Source of the DNA: Chryseobacterium endalhagicum
GTDB taxonomy: Bacteria > Bacteroidota > Bacteroidia > Flavobacteriales > Weeksellaceae
Reading direction: 5' to 3'
Length of the DNA stretch: 64,000 bases
Assembly: GCF_016745235.1 (NCBI RefSeq)
Contig: NZ_JAELVM010000001.1
Span: 1,563,856 to 1,627,855, forward strand
The position numbers and the translations under genes are program-made. The notes beneath the pieces are model-generated. The model worked only from the letters and a program-made list of their open reading frames with translations. It searched no databases and was not told where the DNA came from. Positions 43,353 to 51,639 of this stretch are shown here, in pieces. Each line of letters starts with the position of its first letter. Positions within the stretch are counted from its first letter, which is position 1.

Positions 43353-46316
43353 ATGAATTCAAAAAAAATCCTTCTCTCAGCTGCAGTGCTTTATTTCGGA
43401 GTTTCCGAAGCACAACAGTCACAGTACTTTACACAGAAAGAAAATTACAGATTCAATCTCGCAGAAAATCTCTATCAGACCAAAATATACAATGCTTCCC
43501 AGTTCGAATATGCAAGACAGTATTTCTATAATCAGAACTTGTCTAAATCCAGAAAAGAGGCAGCACAGTTTTTTGATAACGTGATCGGGGTGATTCTGCA
43601 GAAAAATCATGCGGAGGAAGGGTTAACAGCCTTCATGAAAGAGTATCCAAATTCTGCTTATTTTGCCCAGGCCAATCTTCCTCTGGCGGATTACTATCTG
43701 GCTAAAAAAGATTTCGAAAAAGCGTTGGAAACCTTGAAAAAAGTGAATCAGTATCAGCTTTCAAAAGAAGAAAATACACAGTATATTCTGAAACTGGGCT
43801 ATGCCAAATTCATGATGGGTGATACCAAAGGCGCGACAGATGCCCTGGAAGAAGCTTACAAAACAGCAGATGAATCTCAAAAAGGCGATATTGCCTATAT
43901 GCTGGGCCACCTTTATTACTCGAACAGACAGAGTGATAAGGCATTTCAGTATTTTGATTCCGTAAAAGACCAGCCGAAATTCTCGAAACTGGTGCGTCCG
44001 TACTATGTGCAGATGTATTACAACGACAAGAATTATGATCAGGCGATTACGGAAGGAACCGCGCTTCTGAACGAAGATATTTCTGATTCCTATAAAGCAG
44101 AGGTTCACAAGATCATCGGGGAGAGTTATTTCATGAAAAATGACTATAATTCAGCCTATCCTCACTTAAAAGACTATCTGAATGTACAGCAGAATCCTTC
44201 TGAAAATGACCTTTATGAAATGGGATTTGTCGCTGCACAGCTTAAAAAATATGATGAAGCGGTTTCTTATTACAACCAGCTTGTCAACAGCAACTCGGCA
44301 CTGGCTCAGAATGCTTATTATCAGTTGGGAAATGCCTATCTGGCAGTAGATAAAAAGCAGGAAGCCCTTTCTGCCTTCCGTTCTTCTTACCAGATGGATT
44401 ATGATGCCAAAGTTAAAAAATTAGCCCACGAACAGTACGCAAAACTGAGTTACGATATCGGAAACCCGTTTGAAAGTGCTTCGGGGGTAATTCAAAGTTA
44501 TATCAACGACAATCAGAATGATGCCAACGCTCCGGAAATGAGATCACTTCTTGTGAAATCTTATCTGTATTCAGGGAACTATAAAGAGACCCTGAACGCG
44601 ATTGACAGACTTCAGAATTCCACTCCTGAGATCAATAAAGTGGATCAGGAGGTTTCTTACTTATTGGGAACGGAAGAATTCAACAAAGGAAATTATGATG
44701 AGGCGGAAACGTACTTCCTGAGAAGTTTAGGATTTAATATCAACAAAGAATTTTATAACAGGGCTTTATACTGGCTTGGACAGGTGTATTACCAGAAAGG
44801 GAATTATCCGTCTGCCATTGCCCGCTATGAAAAGCTTCTTAATGAAACCTTCCCTGAGAAACAGCAGCTGCCTTATGATTTAGGCTACGCTTATTTCAAA
44901 GCTAAAAAATTCGATCAGGCGCAGACGTACTTCAAGCAGTACCTGAGCAATCCGAAACCTGAATTCAAAAATGATGCGGAACTTCGTCTGGCAGATATTC
45001 ACTATGCGAATAACGACCTGAACGAGGCGATTGCCATTTATGATAAGAATGAAGATGCCACAGATTATACTTTATACCAGAAAGCGATGGCTTTAGGGTT
45101 TAAGGGTGATACACAGGCGAAGATCAACAATTTAAAAAATCTTTTATCCAAATATCCATCCTCTGAATATTATGACGATGCCCAGTATGAAATGGGAACG
45201 GCTTATGCAGCGCAGGATGATTTTGCCAATTCCAACGATGCTTTTGCCAAAGTAATTAAAACCTCTTCGGACAAAGATCTTATTGCGAATGCCTCTATTT
45301 ACAGAGCGCAGAATTATATTGATCAGAACCAGAGTGATAAAGCCCTTTCTGAGCTTAAATCTTTAGGAGAGCAGTATAAAAATACAGCGTATGCCGCGAA
45401 AATTGTTCAGGCCGCAAAACCGATCTTCACGAAAAACGGAGACGTTTCCGGATATGAAAACTTTGCCAGAAATATCGGGGTGAATGTGGATGCCGCGGAG
45501 ATCGATGAGATCAACCTTTCTACCGGGAAGCAGTATTTCACGAAGAAAGATTACAAAAACGCTATTTCTTACTACGAAAAATATCTGACGCAGAATCCTA
45601 CCGGAGAAGGTCTTTATCAGGCTAAATACGAGTTGGGAGAAAGCTATTATCAGACGAATAACGCCACAAAAGCACTTCTTGTTCTGCAGGAGGTAGCCGC
45701 TGTGCAGAATGATTACCAGGATGATGCACAGACTCGTCTGGCCCAGATCTCTGTAGCACAGGGTAATACCGCCGAAGCGAAAAAATATCTTGAAAACATC
45801 AAGAATTCTTCTGACATCGGCATTAGAAATTATGCCAATGTAGAGCTGATGAAGATCTATGCCAGTGAGAAAAACTTCTCCCAGGCTGAAAAACTGGCTG
45901 ATGCAGTGATTGCCAATACGAAAAACTCAGCTGCAGTTATTGAAACTGCGAAAGTGATCAAAGCGAGAAGCCTGATGAACTCAGGCAAAGACAAGGATGC
46001 ACAGTCTGCATACGTTTCTCTTGAAAAATCATCCAATACCTCTGTAGCAGCGGAAGCTCTTTATGCAAAAGCTTATTATCAGAATAAAGGAAAGGCGTTC
46101 AAGTCTTCGAATGAGACGATCTTTAAACTGGCCAACAATTATGCATCAGAAGATTATTGGGGTGCCAAAGCTCTGGTACTGATGGCTAAGAACTATGTAG
46201 GCCTTAAAGATAATTACCAGGCGAGTTATACCTGCGACCAGATCATCGAGAACTATAAAGATTTCCCGGAGATCGTAGCAGAAGCAAAAGAGGTGAAAAA
46301 GCAGATTAAGAAGTAA
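43353..46316 (+). CDS. Periplasmic TPR-repeat protein
   Basis: A 987-residue protein with a signal peptide (LSAAVLYFGVSEAQQ) followed almost wholly by tetratricopeptide repeats, at least 15 helical pairs (for example ALYWLGQVYYQKGNYPSAIARYEKLL and LGESYYQTNNATKALLVLQEV). The repeats give a scaffold for protein contacts. An outer-membrane barrel protein follows 71 bases later on the same strand; the two are likely one transcript and may form one envelope complex, the TPR part on the periplasmic side. Confidence 0.88.
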   Translation: MNSKKILLSAAVLYFGVSEAQQSQYFTQKENYRFNLAENLYQTKIYNASQFEYARQYFYNQNLSKSRKEAAQFFDNVIGVILQKNHAEEGLTAFMKEYPNSAYFAQANLPLADYYLAKKDFEKALETLKKVNQYQLSKEENTQYILKLGYAKFMMGDTKGATDALEEAYKTADESQKGDIAYMLGHLYYSNRQSDKAFQYFDSVKDQPKFSKLVRPYYVQMYYNDKNYDQAITEGTALLNEDISDSYKAEVHKIIGESYFMKNDYNSAYPHLKDYLNVQQNPSENDLYEMGFVAAQLKKYDEAVSYYNQLVNSNSALAQNAYYQLGNAYLAVDKKQEALSAFRSSYQMDYDAKVKKLAHEQYAKLSYDIGNPFESASGVIQSYINDNQNDANAPEMRSLLVKSYLYSGNYKETLNAIDRLQNSTPEINKVDQEVSYLLGTEEFNKGNYDEAETYFLRSLGFNINKEFYNRALYWLGQVYYQKGNYPSAIARYEKLLNETFPEKQQLPYDLGYAYFKAKKFDQAQTYFKQYLSNPKPEFKNDAELRLADIHYANNDLNEAIAIYDKNEDATDYTLYQKAMALGFKGDTQAKINNLKNLLSKYPSSEYYDDAQYEMGTAYAAQDDFANSNDAFAKVIKTSSDKDLIANASIYRAQNYIDQNQSDKALSELKSLGEQYKNTAYAAKIVQAAKPIFTKNGDVSGYENFARNIGVNVDAAEIDEINLSTGKQYFTKKDYKNAISYYEKYLTQNPTGEGLYQAKYELGESYYQTNNATKALLVLQEVAAVQNDYQDDAQTRLAQISVAQGNTAEAKKYLENIKNSSDIGIRNYANVELMKIYASEKNFSQAEKLADAVIANTKNSAAVIETAKVIKARSLMNSGKDKDAQSAYVSLEKSSNTSVAAEALYAKAYYQNKGKAFKSSNETIFKLANNYASEDYWGAKALVLMAKNYVGLKDNYQASYTCDQIIENYKDFPEIVAEAKEVKKQIKK

Positions 46317-46387
46317 AATGTACAGTGTACAATGTAAAGTGTAAGGTATGAAATATCCTGCATTTTGCATTAATACAAATTATAGAC

Positions 46388-48157
46388 ATGAACAGAAAAA
46401 TTCAATTATTATCCATATTATTTTTAGGGTTTTCGCAGTTTGCGTTTTCCCAGATCAAGGAGGAAAAGCTGATTCTTAACAAGAAGCGGGAACCGGAGGT
46501 GAAGAAGATCGAGAAGAAGAAAACCTCTGTGGAAACCATTAAGAATTATCCGCCGGAAGAGAAATCCCAGAACCCTGTAAAATATACCATTACGGATGTG
46601 CCTGCGGTTTCGGATTTTAAAACTTCCACCATTCAGGGACAGGATGTGACTCCGAAATTTGAAGGAACGGCTCAGAATAATTATCTGCAGTTCGGAATGG
46701 GTAATTACGGGAAAATTCTTGCAGATGCCAATATTTCGAAAACACTTGACAACAAGCTGGAAGTAGGGGCAGATTTCCATTTCCTTTCTACACTGGGACT
46801 GAAAAAAGAATATGCATGGGATTCCAAGCAGAGCTCTACATCAATTGGAGCCTACCTGAATTCATATGGTGAAAAAGGAAAATTCAATCTGAATGCCCAA
46901 TACGGACTTGATAATAACAGATATTACGGAATCTATGCGCTGGAACCTTCTGCGGATGTTGATCTGAAGCAGAGAGTGAATCAGTTCAAAGTGAATGGAT
47001 ATTATGATTTTTATTCCAATGAAATTTTAAATGATGTAAGGGTAAAATCATCGTTCCTGAAAGATCATTTTGATGCTCAGGAAAATCAGGTGTCCATTTT
47101 GGCGAATCTTTCCAAGCATGCGGTGGAGATCGGAAAATCCGGTATCAATTTAAATGCTGATCTGGGAGTAGGATTGGAAGCTGTGAAAACGGAATTTGCC
47201 ATAGCAGACAAAAACTCATCCAATTTCTTTAATACGACACTGGATCCTAAAGTAACATTCAGAAAAGGAGATTCCTATTTAATGTTAGGATCTACATTTT
47301 CTTTCCTGAATGCTAAAAATTCAAACACTCCGCTTGGAGGGGAAGTGAAAAACAATAAAACCTATTGGTTCCCGCAGGCAGAATTCCAGTTTGCTGCGGC
47401 TAAAGAATTCAAATTCTATGGTGGGGTAGACGGAGGTCTGAAGCTGAATACGTATGGAGATCTTCTGCAGGCGAATCCATTCATTCTTTCTGACCAGTTT
47501 TTAAGACCTACTGAGACCCAGTATCACTTTTATGCAGGTTTGAGAGGGGATATTGATGAAACATTCAAATATGATTTCTCTGCAGGGTATGGAAAGATGA
47601 AGAATATTATGTTCTTCCAGGGAAATAACCTATTGGATAACACCTTTACGCTGAACCGTTCTGCCTACAATTTTGCGAATACATTCTCAGCGGTTTATGA
47701 TGACGGAAATGTAAGCGATATTAAAGGGAGTGTACAGTATTTCCCGCTTGAAAACCTGGTTTTGGACGGGGAAGTAAGATTCAGAAAATTTGATCTTAAA
47801 AATTACGAAGATATTTACAATGTTCCTTTGGTGAACGCAAGTATCGGGGCGAAATATACAATGCTTGATAAAAAGCTGCTGTTAGGATTCCAGGGAATTT
47901 TTGCCAGTGACCGGACAACCAATTCTTTTGCGCTTGAAGGAGTCGCCAACCCGGATCTGGTGTATCAGTCTACAGAAAACAGGAATGACAAAGTAGGAGG
48001 CTATGCAGACCTAAACCTTTCTGCAGAATATAAATTCCATAAGAACTTCAGTGTTTTTGCCATCGGAAACAACCTTCTGAACTCTAATTACCAGACGTAC
48101 AAAGGCTATAAAGTCCTGGGAGCACAGGTTCTGGGAGGGGTGAAAATTACTTTCTAA
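46388..48157 (+). CDS. Outer-membrane beta-barrel protein (TonB-receptor-like barrel without plug)
   Basis: A 589-residue protein with a signal ending FAFSQ, a basic, Lys/Glu-rich region (residues 20-60) and a barrel of amphipathic strands (KLEVGADFHFLSTLGLKKEY, NQFKVNGYYDFYSNE) ending YKVLGAQVLGGVKITF. The C-terminal half looks like a TonB-dependent receptor barrel, but no plug domain precedes it. It pairs with the upstream TPR protein. The ligand, if any, is unknown. Confidence 0.75.
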   Translation: MNRKIQLLSILFLGFSQFAFSQIKEEKLILNKKREPEVKKIEKKKTSVETIKNYPPEEKSQNPVKYTITDVPAVSDFKTSTIQGQDVTPKFEGTAQNNYLQFGMGNYGKILADANISKTLDNKLEVGADFHFLSTLGLKKEYAWDSKQSSTSIGAYLNSYGEKGKFNLNAQYGLDNNRYYGIYALEPSADVDLKQRVNQFKVNGYYDFYSNEILNDVRVKSSFLKDHFDAQENQVSILANLSKHAVEIGKSGINLNADLGVGLEAVKTEFAIADKNSSNFFNTTLDPKVTFRKGDSYLMLGSTFSFLNAKNSNTPLGGEVKNNKTYWFPQAEFQFAAAKEFKFYGGVDGGLKLNTYGDLLQANPFILSDQFLRPTETQYHFYAGLRGDIDETFKYDFSAGYGKMKNIMFFQGNNLLDNTFTLNRSAYNFANTFSAVYDDGNVSDIKGSVQYFPLENLVLDGEVRFRKFDLKNYEDIYNVPLVNASIGAKYTMLDKKLLLGFQGIFASDRTTNSFALEGVANPDLVYQSTENRNDKVGGYADLNLSAEYKFHKNFSVFAIGNNLLNSNYQTYKGYKVLGAQVLGGVKITF

Positions 48158-48183
48158 GCTCAGGATAACTCAATAAAAATAGA

Positions 48184-48215
48184 AACCTTACATTTTCAGG
48201 ATGTAAGGTTTTTTT
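48184..48215 (+). terminator. Terminator after the outer-membrane protein gene
   Basis: aaccttacat and atgtaaggtt form a 10-bp stem with loop tttcagg followed by a T-run, 27 bases after the stop. Confidence 0.9.
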
Positions 48216-48234
48216 GTTTTATAGCTGTTGTGTT

Positions 48235-49332
48235 TTATTTTTTGTCTGTGACCGTTGGGAGAACATCATTTAATAAGGTAACCAGCATTTTTCCGGGTTC
48301 TTCCCAGGGAATAAGATGAGCGGAATTTTCAAACCAGATTCCTTTTTTGGCAGGTGCTTTTACATTTCGCAGCCAGGCAGTGGTGGGTTCGGAAGGTGTG
48401 GTGTAGTCATGACGTCCCATAAACATAAAAACGGGGATCGGAAAGCTTTTTATGCCTTTAAAATCAACATTTAAAAACTCAGGTAAGAGCCTTTTCAACG
48501 TAAAAAGACTTCCTCCGCCAAGAGCGTCAAGATCCTTTTCCGAATATTCTGAGAAGAGGAGAGGGGCCTGAAAGTAATACCTTGAGTCATTCCTGAATGC
48601 AGTAAGCCCGCCATAGTATTGCGGCCATTTTCTGGCAATGATAATTCTTTCTCTTGTTACCGGCTGGTTTCCGGGATATGGAGCAATGGATTTCAATTCT
48701 TTGACGGCGGTATCATTTTTTAAACGGATGGCTTCTTTCATAGCATATTCAACGCTTAACCGCTCGTTATCTTTCGTATTGATGATCTGCCCGATCCCAA
48801 CATATGAATAAAATAAATCAGGTCTTTTCAAAGCCGCATGCATAGAAACGATAGTTCCCCAGCTGTGGCCCATCAATATGACTTTTTTCTTCTTATATTT
48901 TTTCTCAATATACTCCGCGAGCTCAATAACGTCTTTTACATACTGATCAATATGGATGGTTTTCCCTAAATTAACGGTATCATTAATCGCGTAGGTCTTT
49001 CCCGCTGCTCTCTGATCGTAGTTGACCACCGTGAAATATTCTTCAATGGGCCTCTGAAACATCCACATCACCGGACTTACAGGCGAAGCCGGACCGCCAT
49101 GCACAAACAGGATAACCGGGTTTTCTTTATTCTGCCCTCTTACATATACCTGCTGTTTTATATTTCCTATGATAACAGGATAACTTTCCTGAATACCGTT
49201 AGGAGACACAATGGAATCCAGATCTCTGACGATTTCTTTTGCTTTGGCATACTCATCATTAACGGCCTTATTCTGGGCGAAAAGTGTGGCTGTCCAGAAA
49301 AATAGAAGGGCTGACAAAATTTTATTTCTCAT
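48235..49332 (-). CDS. Secreted alpha/beta hydrolase (proline-iminopeptidase-like)
   Basis: A 365-residue protein with a signal peptide (LSALLFFWTATLFAQ). Its alpha/beta-hydrolase fold has the oxyanion HGGPASP, the nucleophile elbow GHSWGTIVSMHAAL (Ser), Asp in FMGRHDYTTPSEP and His in SAHLIPWEEP. HGGPG-like and DQRAAGKT motifs point to the S33 proline iminopeptidase branch. It probably cleaves peptides or esters in the periplasm. The gene is alone and converges with the outer-membrane gene. Confidence 0.9.
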   Translation of the reverse strand: MRNKILSALLFFWTATLFAQNKAVNDEYAKAKEIVRDLDSIVSPNGIQESYPVIIGNIKQQVYVRGQNKENPVILFVHGGPASPVSPVMWMFQRPIEEYFTVVNYDQRAAGKTYAINDTVNLGKTIHIDQYVKDVIELAEYIEKKYKKKKVILMGHSWGTIVSMHAALKRPDLFYSYVGIGQIINTKDNERLSVEYAMKEAIRLKNDTAVKELKSIAPYPGNQPVTRERIIIARKWPQYYGGLTAFRNDSRYYFQAPLLFSEYSEKDLDALGGGSLFTLKRLLPEFLNVDFKGIKSFPIPVFMFMGRHDYTTPSEPTTAWLRNVKAPAKKGIWFENSAHLIPWEEPGKMLVTLLNDVLPTVTDKK

Positions 49333-49610
49333 AATTTTTTGATCTGTGAAATGTATCTTATGTTTCCTGTATAGGTCTGAATTTTATTTTGAATGTTACA
49401 TATTTTGTTATTAAAGATCTGACCTTTAAATGTTTGTCCCGAGACTGTTTCTTTTGTCGGATATTATTTTCAGCGGATCATTCTGCAGTCCTGTAAATAA
49501 TTATTAGAATTAAACTTTGCAGTCCTTTATAAATTGTAAAAAAATCAGTATTTTCGCAGTCTTAAATCATAGCAACAGATGAATTGGAAGTATTCATGGC
49601 TTATGAAACA

Positions 49611-49684
49611 GGCTGCGTAGTTCAACTGGATAGAATATCAGATTTCGGCTCTGAGGGTTGGGGGTTCGAATCCCTCCGCGGTCA
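49611..49684 (+). tRNA. tRNA-Arg (anticodon UCG)
   Basis: A complete cloverleaf: acceptor GGCTGCG with CGCGGTC (two G-U pairs), D stem GTTC/GAAT, anticodon stem TCAGA/TCTGA with loop TTTCGGC, anticodon TCG at 49645-49647, variable loop GGGTT and T arm GGGGG-TTCGAAT-CCCTC. The discriminator is A and CCA is not encoded. It stands alone. Confidence 0.93.
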
Positions 49685-49695
49685 CTTTTTAATAA

Positions 49696-49749
49696 AAGAG
49701 AATTTGTAAATTATTGTTTTTTAAATAATTGCATCTTCTCTTTTTTTTG
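49696..49749 (+). terminator. Probable terminator after tRNA-Arg
   Basis: aaagagaa and ttctcttt arms enclose an A+T-rich loop and are followed by eight T, shortly after the tRNA. No gene occupies the following 240 bases. Confidence 0.5.
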
Positions 49750-49950
49750 TTCCCGGATTTCTAATTATCCCAATAAGATTCAATATCTCATCATCTTGTT
49801 TTAAGCATAAATTTTTACGTCCATTTTAATACGACATGTTCTGTCGCTTTGCTGTCATAAATTAGCAGTTAAAGCAAGGAATTAAATCTTCCCGTGATAA
49901 AATTCATATTAAATCTTTTTAATGGGAATTTAATATCTGTTAAAAAGTAT

Positions 49951-49958
49951 TAAATTTG
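49951..49958 (+). promoter_or_regulatory. -7 element of the T9SS cargo gene
   Basis: TAAATTTG fits TAnnTTTG exactly, 30 bases before the ATG at 49989. A translation start at 49956 would lie inside the promoter, so the later ATG is chosen. Confidence 0.5.
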
Positions 49959-49988
49959 CAGAATTTTAAAAATAAAAAACAAAAACAA

Positions 49989-51632
49989 ATGAGAAAACTC
50001 TACATGAGTGCATTGACGATGTGCACACTTCTTGGGCTGTCTGCTCAGGAAGTATTGTGGCAGAAGGACATCAAATCTTCTACACAGGATTTTCTAAGCC
50101 AGATAACGACGACGATTGATCAGCAGTATCTGATAACTGGTAGCTCTATTCAGGCAGGTTCCCTTCGAGAGCCTCAGGGAACAGCAAGTAAGCAGAATAA
50201 TGGCTATGATTTTCATTTAGTCAAGCTTAACCAACAAGGTGAGGGGATTTGGGAAAAATATTTCTCAGGACAGAACCATGATTATATTTCCGCTTCTGTC
50301 GCTACGCAGGAAGGAGGATTTTTGATTGCAGGAACTTCCTACTCAGGAAAAGGTTTAGATAAAAAAGAAGATTCAAAAGGAGGCTCGGATATCTGGCTGA
50401 TCAGAATCAATGAATTTGGGGATGAGCTTTGGCAGAAAACTCTGGGAACTTCTTCAGATGAGGAAGCCAGATCTGTTATCCAGACTACAGATTTTGGATT
50501 TGTTGTGGCCGGAAATAAACAAAGTTCCCTTCGAGAGCCTCAGGGAACTAGTGGTTATGGTTCCAAAGATGTTCTGATCACTAAACTTGACAAGAACGGA
50601 AAAATTCTTTCTGAAACCATTTTGGGTGGAAAAGGTCTTGATGAAGTGGAGAAAATAATCCCAACGAAAGATGGAGGAGCATTGCTAGGGATCTATTCGA
50701 GGAGTTCCGAGGTTCGGGCTTCAGGGTCCGTTGATAAAACGGCTGGTGCTACCGCGTATCCCGTATCCCGCACCCCGAAATCTACAGATAACTACGGCGA
50801 AGGTGACTACTGGATCGTAAAGCTTTCCAAAGAAGGAAAAGTAGAGTGGGAAAAGAATTTCGGTGGAAAAGGGGATGATCACGTAAGAACATTGGCTTTA
50901 ACATCCTCAGGATATTTAATTGGAGGAGAATCCAGATCAGAAAAATCAGGAAACAAAACGGTAGGGATTGAAGAAGGAACTGATCTGTGGTTGATTTCAC
51001 TTAACGAAAGAGGCGAAGAAATCTGGCAGAAATCTTACAATTTTGGGAACCGCGATATTCTGATGGGAGCAAGTGTGATTCAGAGCCAGGATTCAAGAGC
51101 CAAGAATCAAGACTTTACAAAAGGAATTTTACTGGGAGGTTACACCCAAGCCGAGGGACGTATTGAGTCGGACGATGAAAAGTTTTGGATGCTGTATCTG
51201 GATCAGGAGGGTAATGAGCAGTGGAGGAAACATGTCAAAGGAGAATCCGCCAAAAAAGAGGAACGGTTATCAGATATTAAGCTGAACAGAGACGGTTCTA
51301 TTATCCTTGCCGGAACCAGTGCAGAAGAATTAGGAAAAGAGAACTGGAAAATTGTAAAGTTGGGTGACAGTCAAATCAATAAGCTGATTGAAAAACAAGA
51401 CATTAAAATTTATCCGAATCCGGTTTCAGAGTATGCTTATGTGGAAATTGGCTTTGATTTCAAAGAGGCAGACATCCTGTTGTATGACATGGGTGGAAGA
51501 CAGCTTCAGAGCCTGAAAACGAAGAATAAAGTGACTAAGATTAATACCCAGAATTTAATTCAGGGGGCTTACTTGGTGACGATAAAAACAGACACGAACA
51601 AAACGGCTAGTGCCAAATTAATTAAGAAATAA
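49989..51632 (+). CDS. Secreted beta-propeller-like protein with type IX secretion sorting domain
   Basis: From ATG (MRKLYMSALTMCTLLG signal ending SAQ) the protein has 547 residues. At least four repeats share the pattern GGFLIAGTSYSG...DIWLIRINEFGDELWQKTLG, which suggests a propeller. The last 75 residues are a T9SS type A sorting domain (IKIYPNPVSEYAYVEI... LIQGAYLVTIKTD, ending SAKLIKK), so it is exported across the outer membrane and cleaved or anchored. Two identical 25-bp palindromes are embedded in frame (each giving SLREPQGT), and two other low-complexity inserts interrupt the repeats. It precedes the Rhs-like gene by seven bases. Confidence 0.85.
   Translation: MRKLYMSALTMCTLLGLSAQEVLWQKDIKSSTQDFLSQITTTIDQQYLITGSSIQAGSLREPQGTASKQNNGYDFHLVKLNQQGEGIWEKYFSGQNHDYISASVATQEGGFLIAGTSYSGKGLDKKEDSKGGSDIWLIRINEFGDELWQKTLGTSSDEEARSVIQTTDFGFVVAGNKQSSLREPQGTSGYGSKDVLITKLDKNGKILSETILGGKGLDEVEKIIPTKDGGALLGIYSRSSEVRASGSVDKTAGATAYPVSRTPKSTDNYGEGDYWIVKLSKEGKVEWEKNFGGKGDDHVRTLALTSSGYLIGGESRSEKSGNKTVGIEEGTDLWLISLNERGEEIWQKSYNFGNRDILMGASVIQSQDSRAKNQDFTKGILLGGYTQAEGRIESDDEKFWMLYLDQEGNEQWRKHVKGESAKKEERLSDIKLNRDGSIILAGTSAEELGKENWKIVKLGDSQINKLIEKQDIKIYPNPVSEYAYVEIGFDFKEADILLYDMGGRQLQSLKTKNKVTKINTQNLIQGAYLVTIKTDTNKTASAKLIKK
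50158..50182. repeat. Palindromic repeat inside a gene (copy 1)
   Basis: Arms GTTCCCT and AGGGAAC flank tcgagagcctc. The 25 bases are identical to those at 50524-50548. In frame it encodes SLREPQGT in the cargo protein. Confidence 0.85.
50524..50548. repeat. Palindromic repeat inside a gene (copy 2)
   Basis: Identical to the copy at 50158-50182 and in the same reading frame (again SLREPQGT), 366 bases, i.e. 122 codons, further on. Confidence 0.85.
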
Positions 51633-51639
51633 AACAAAG

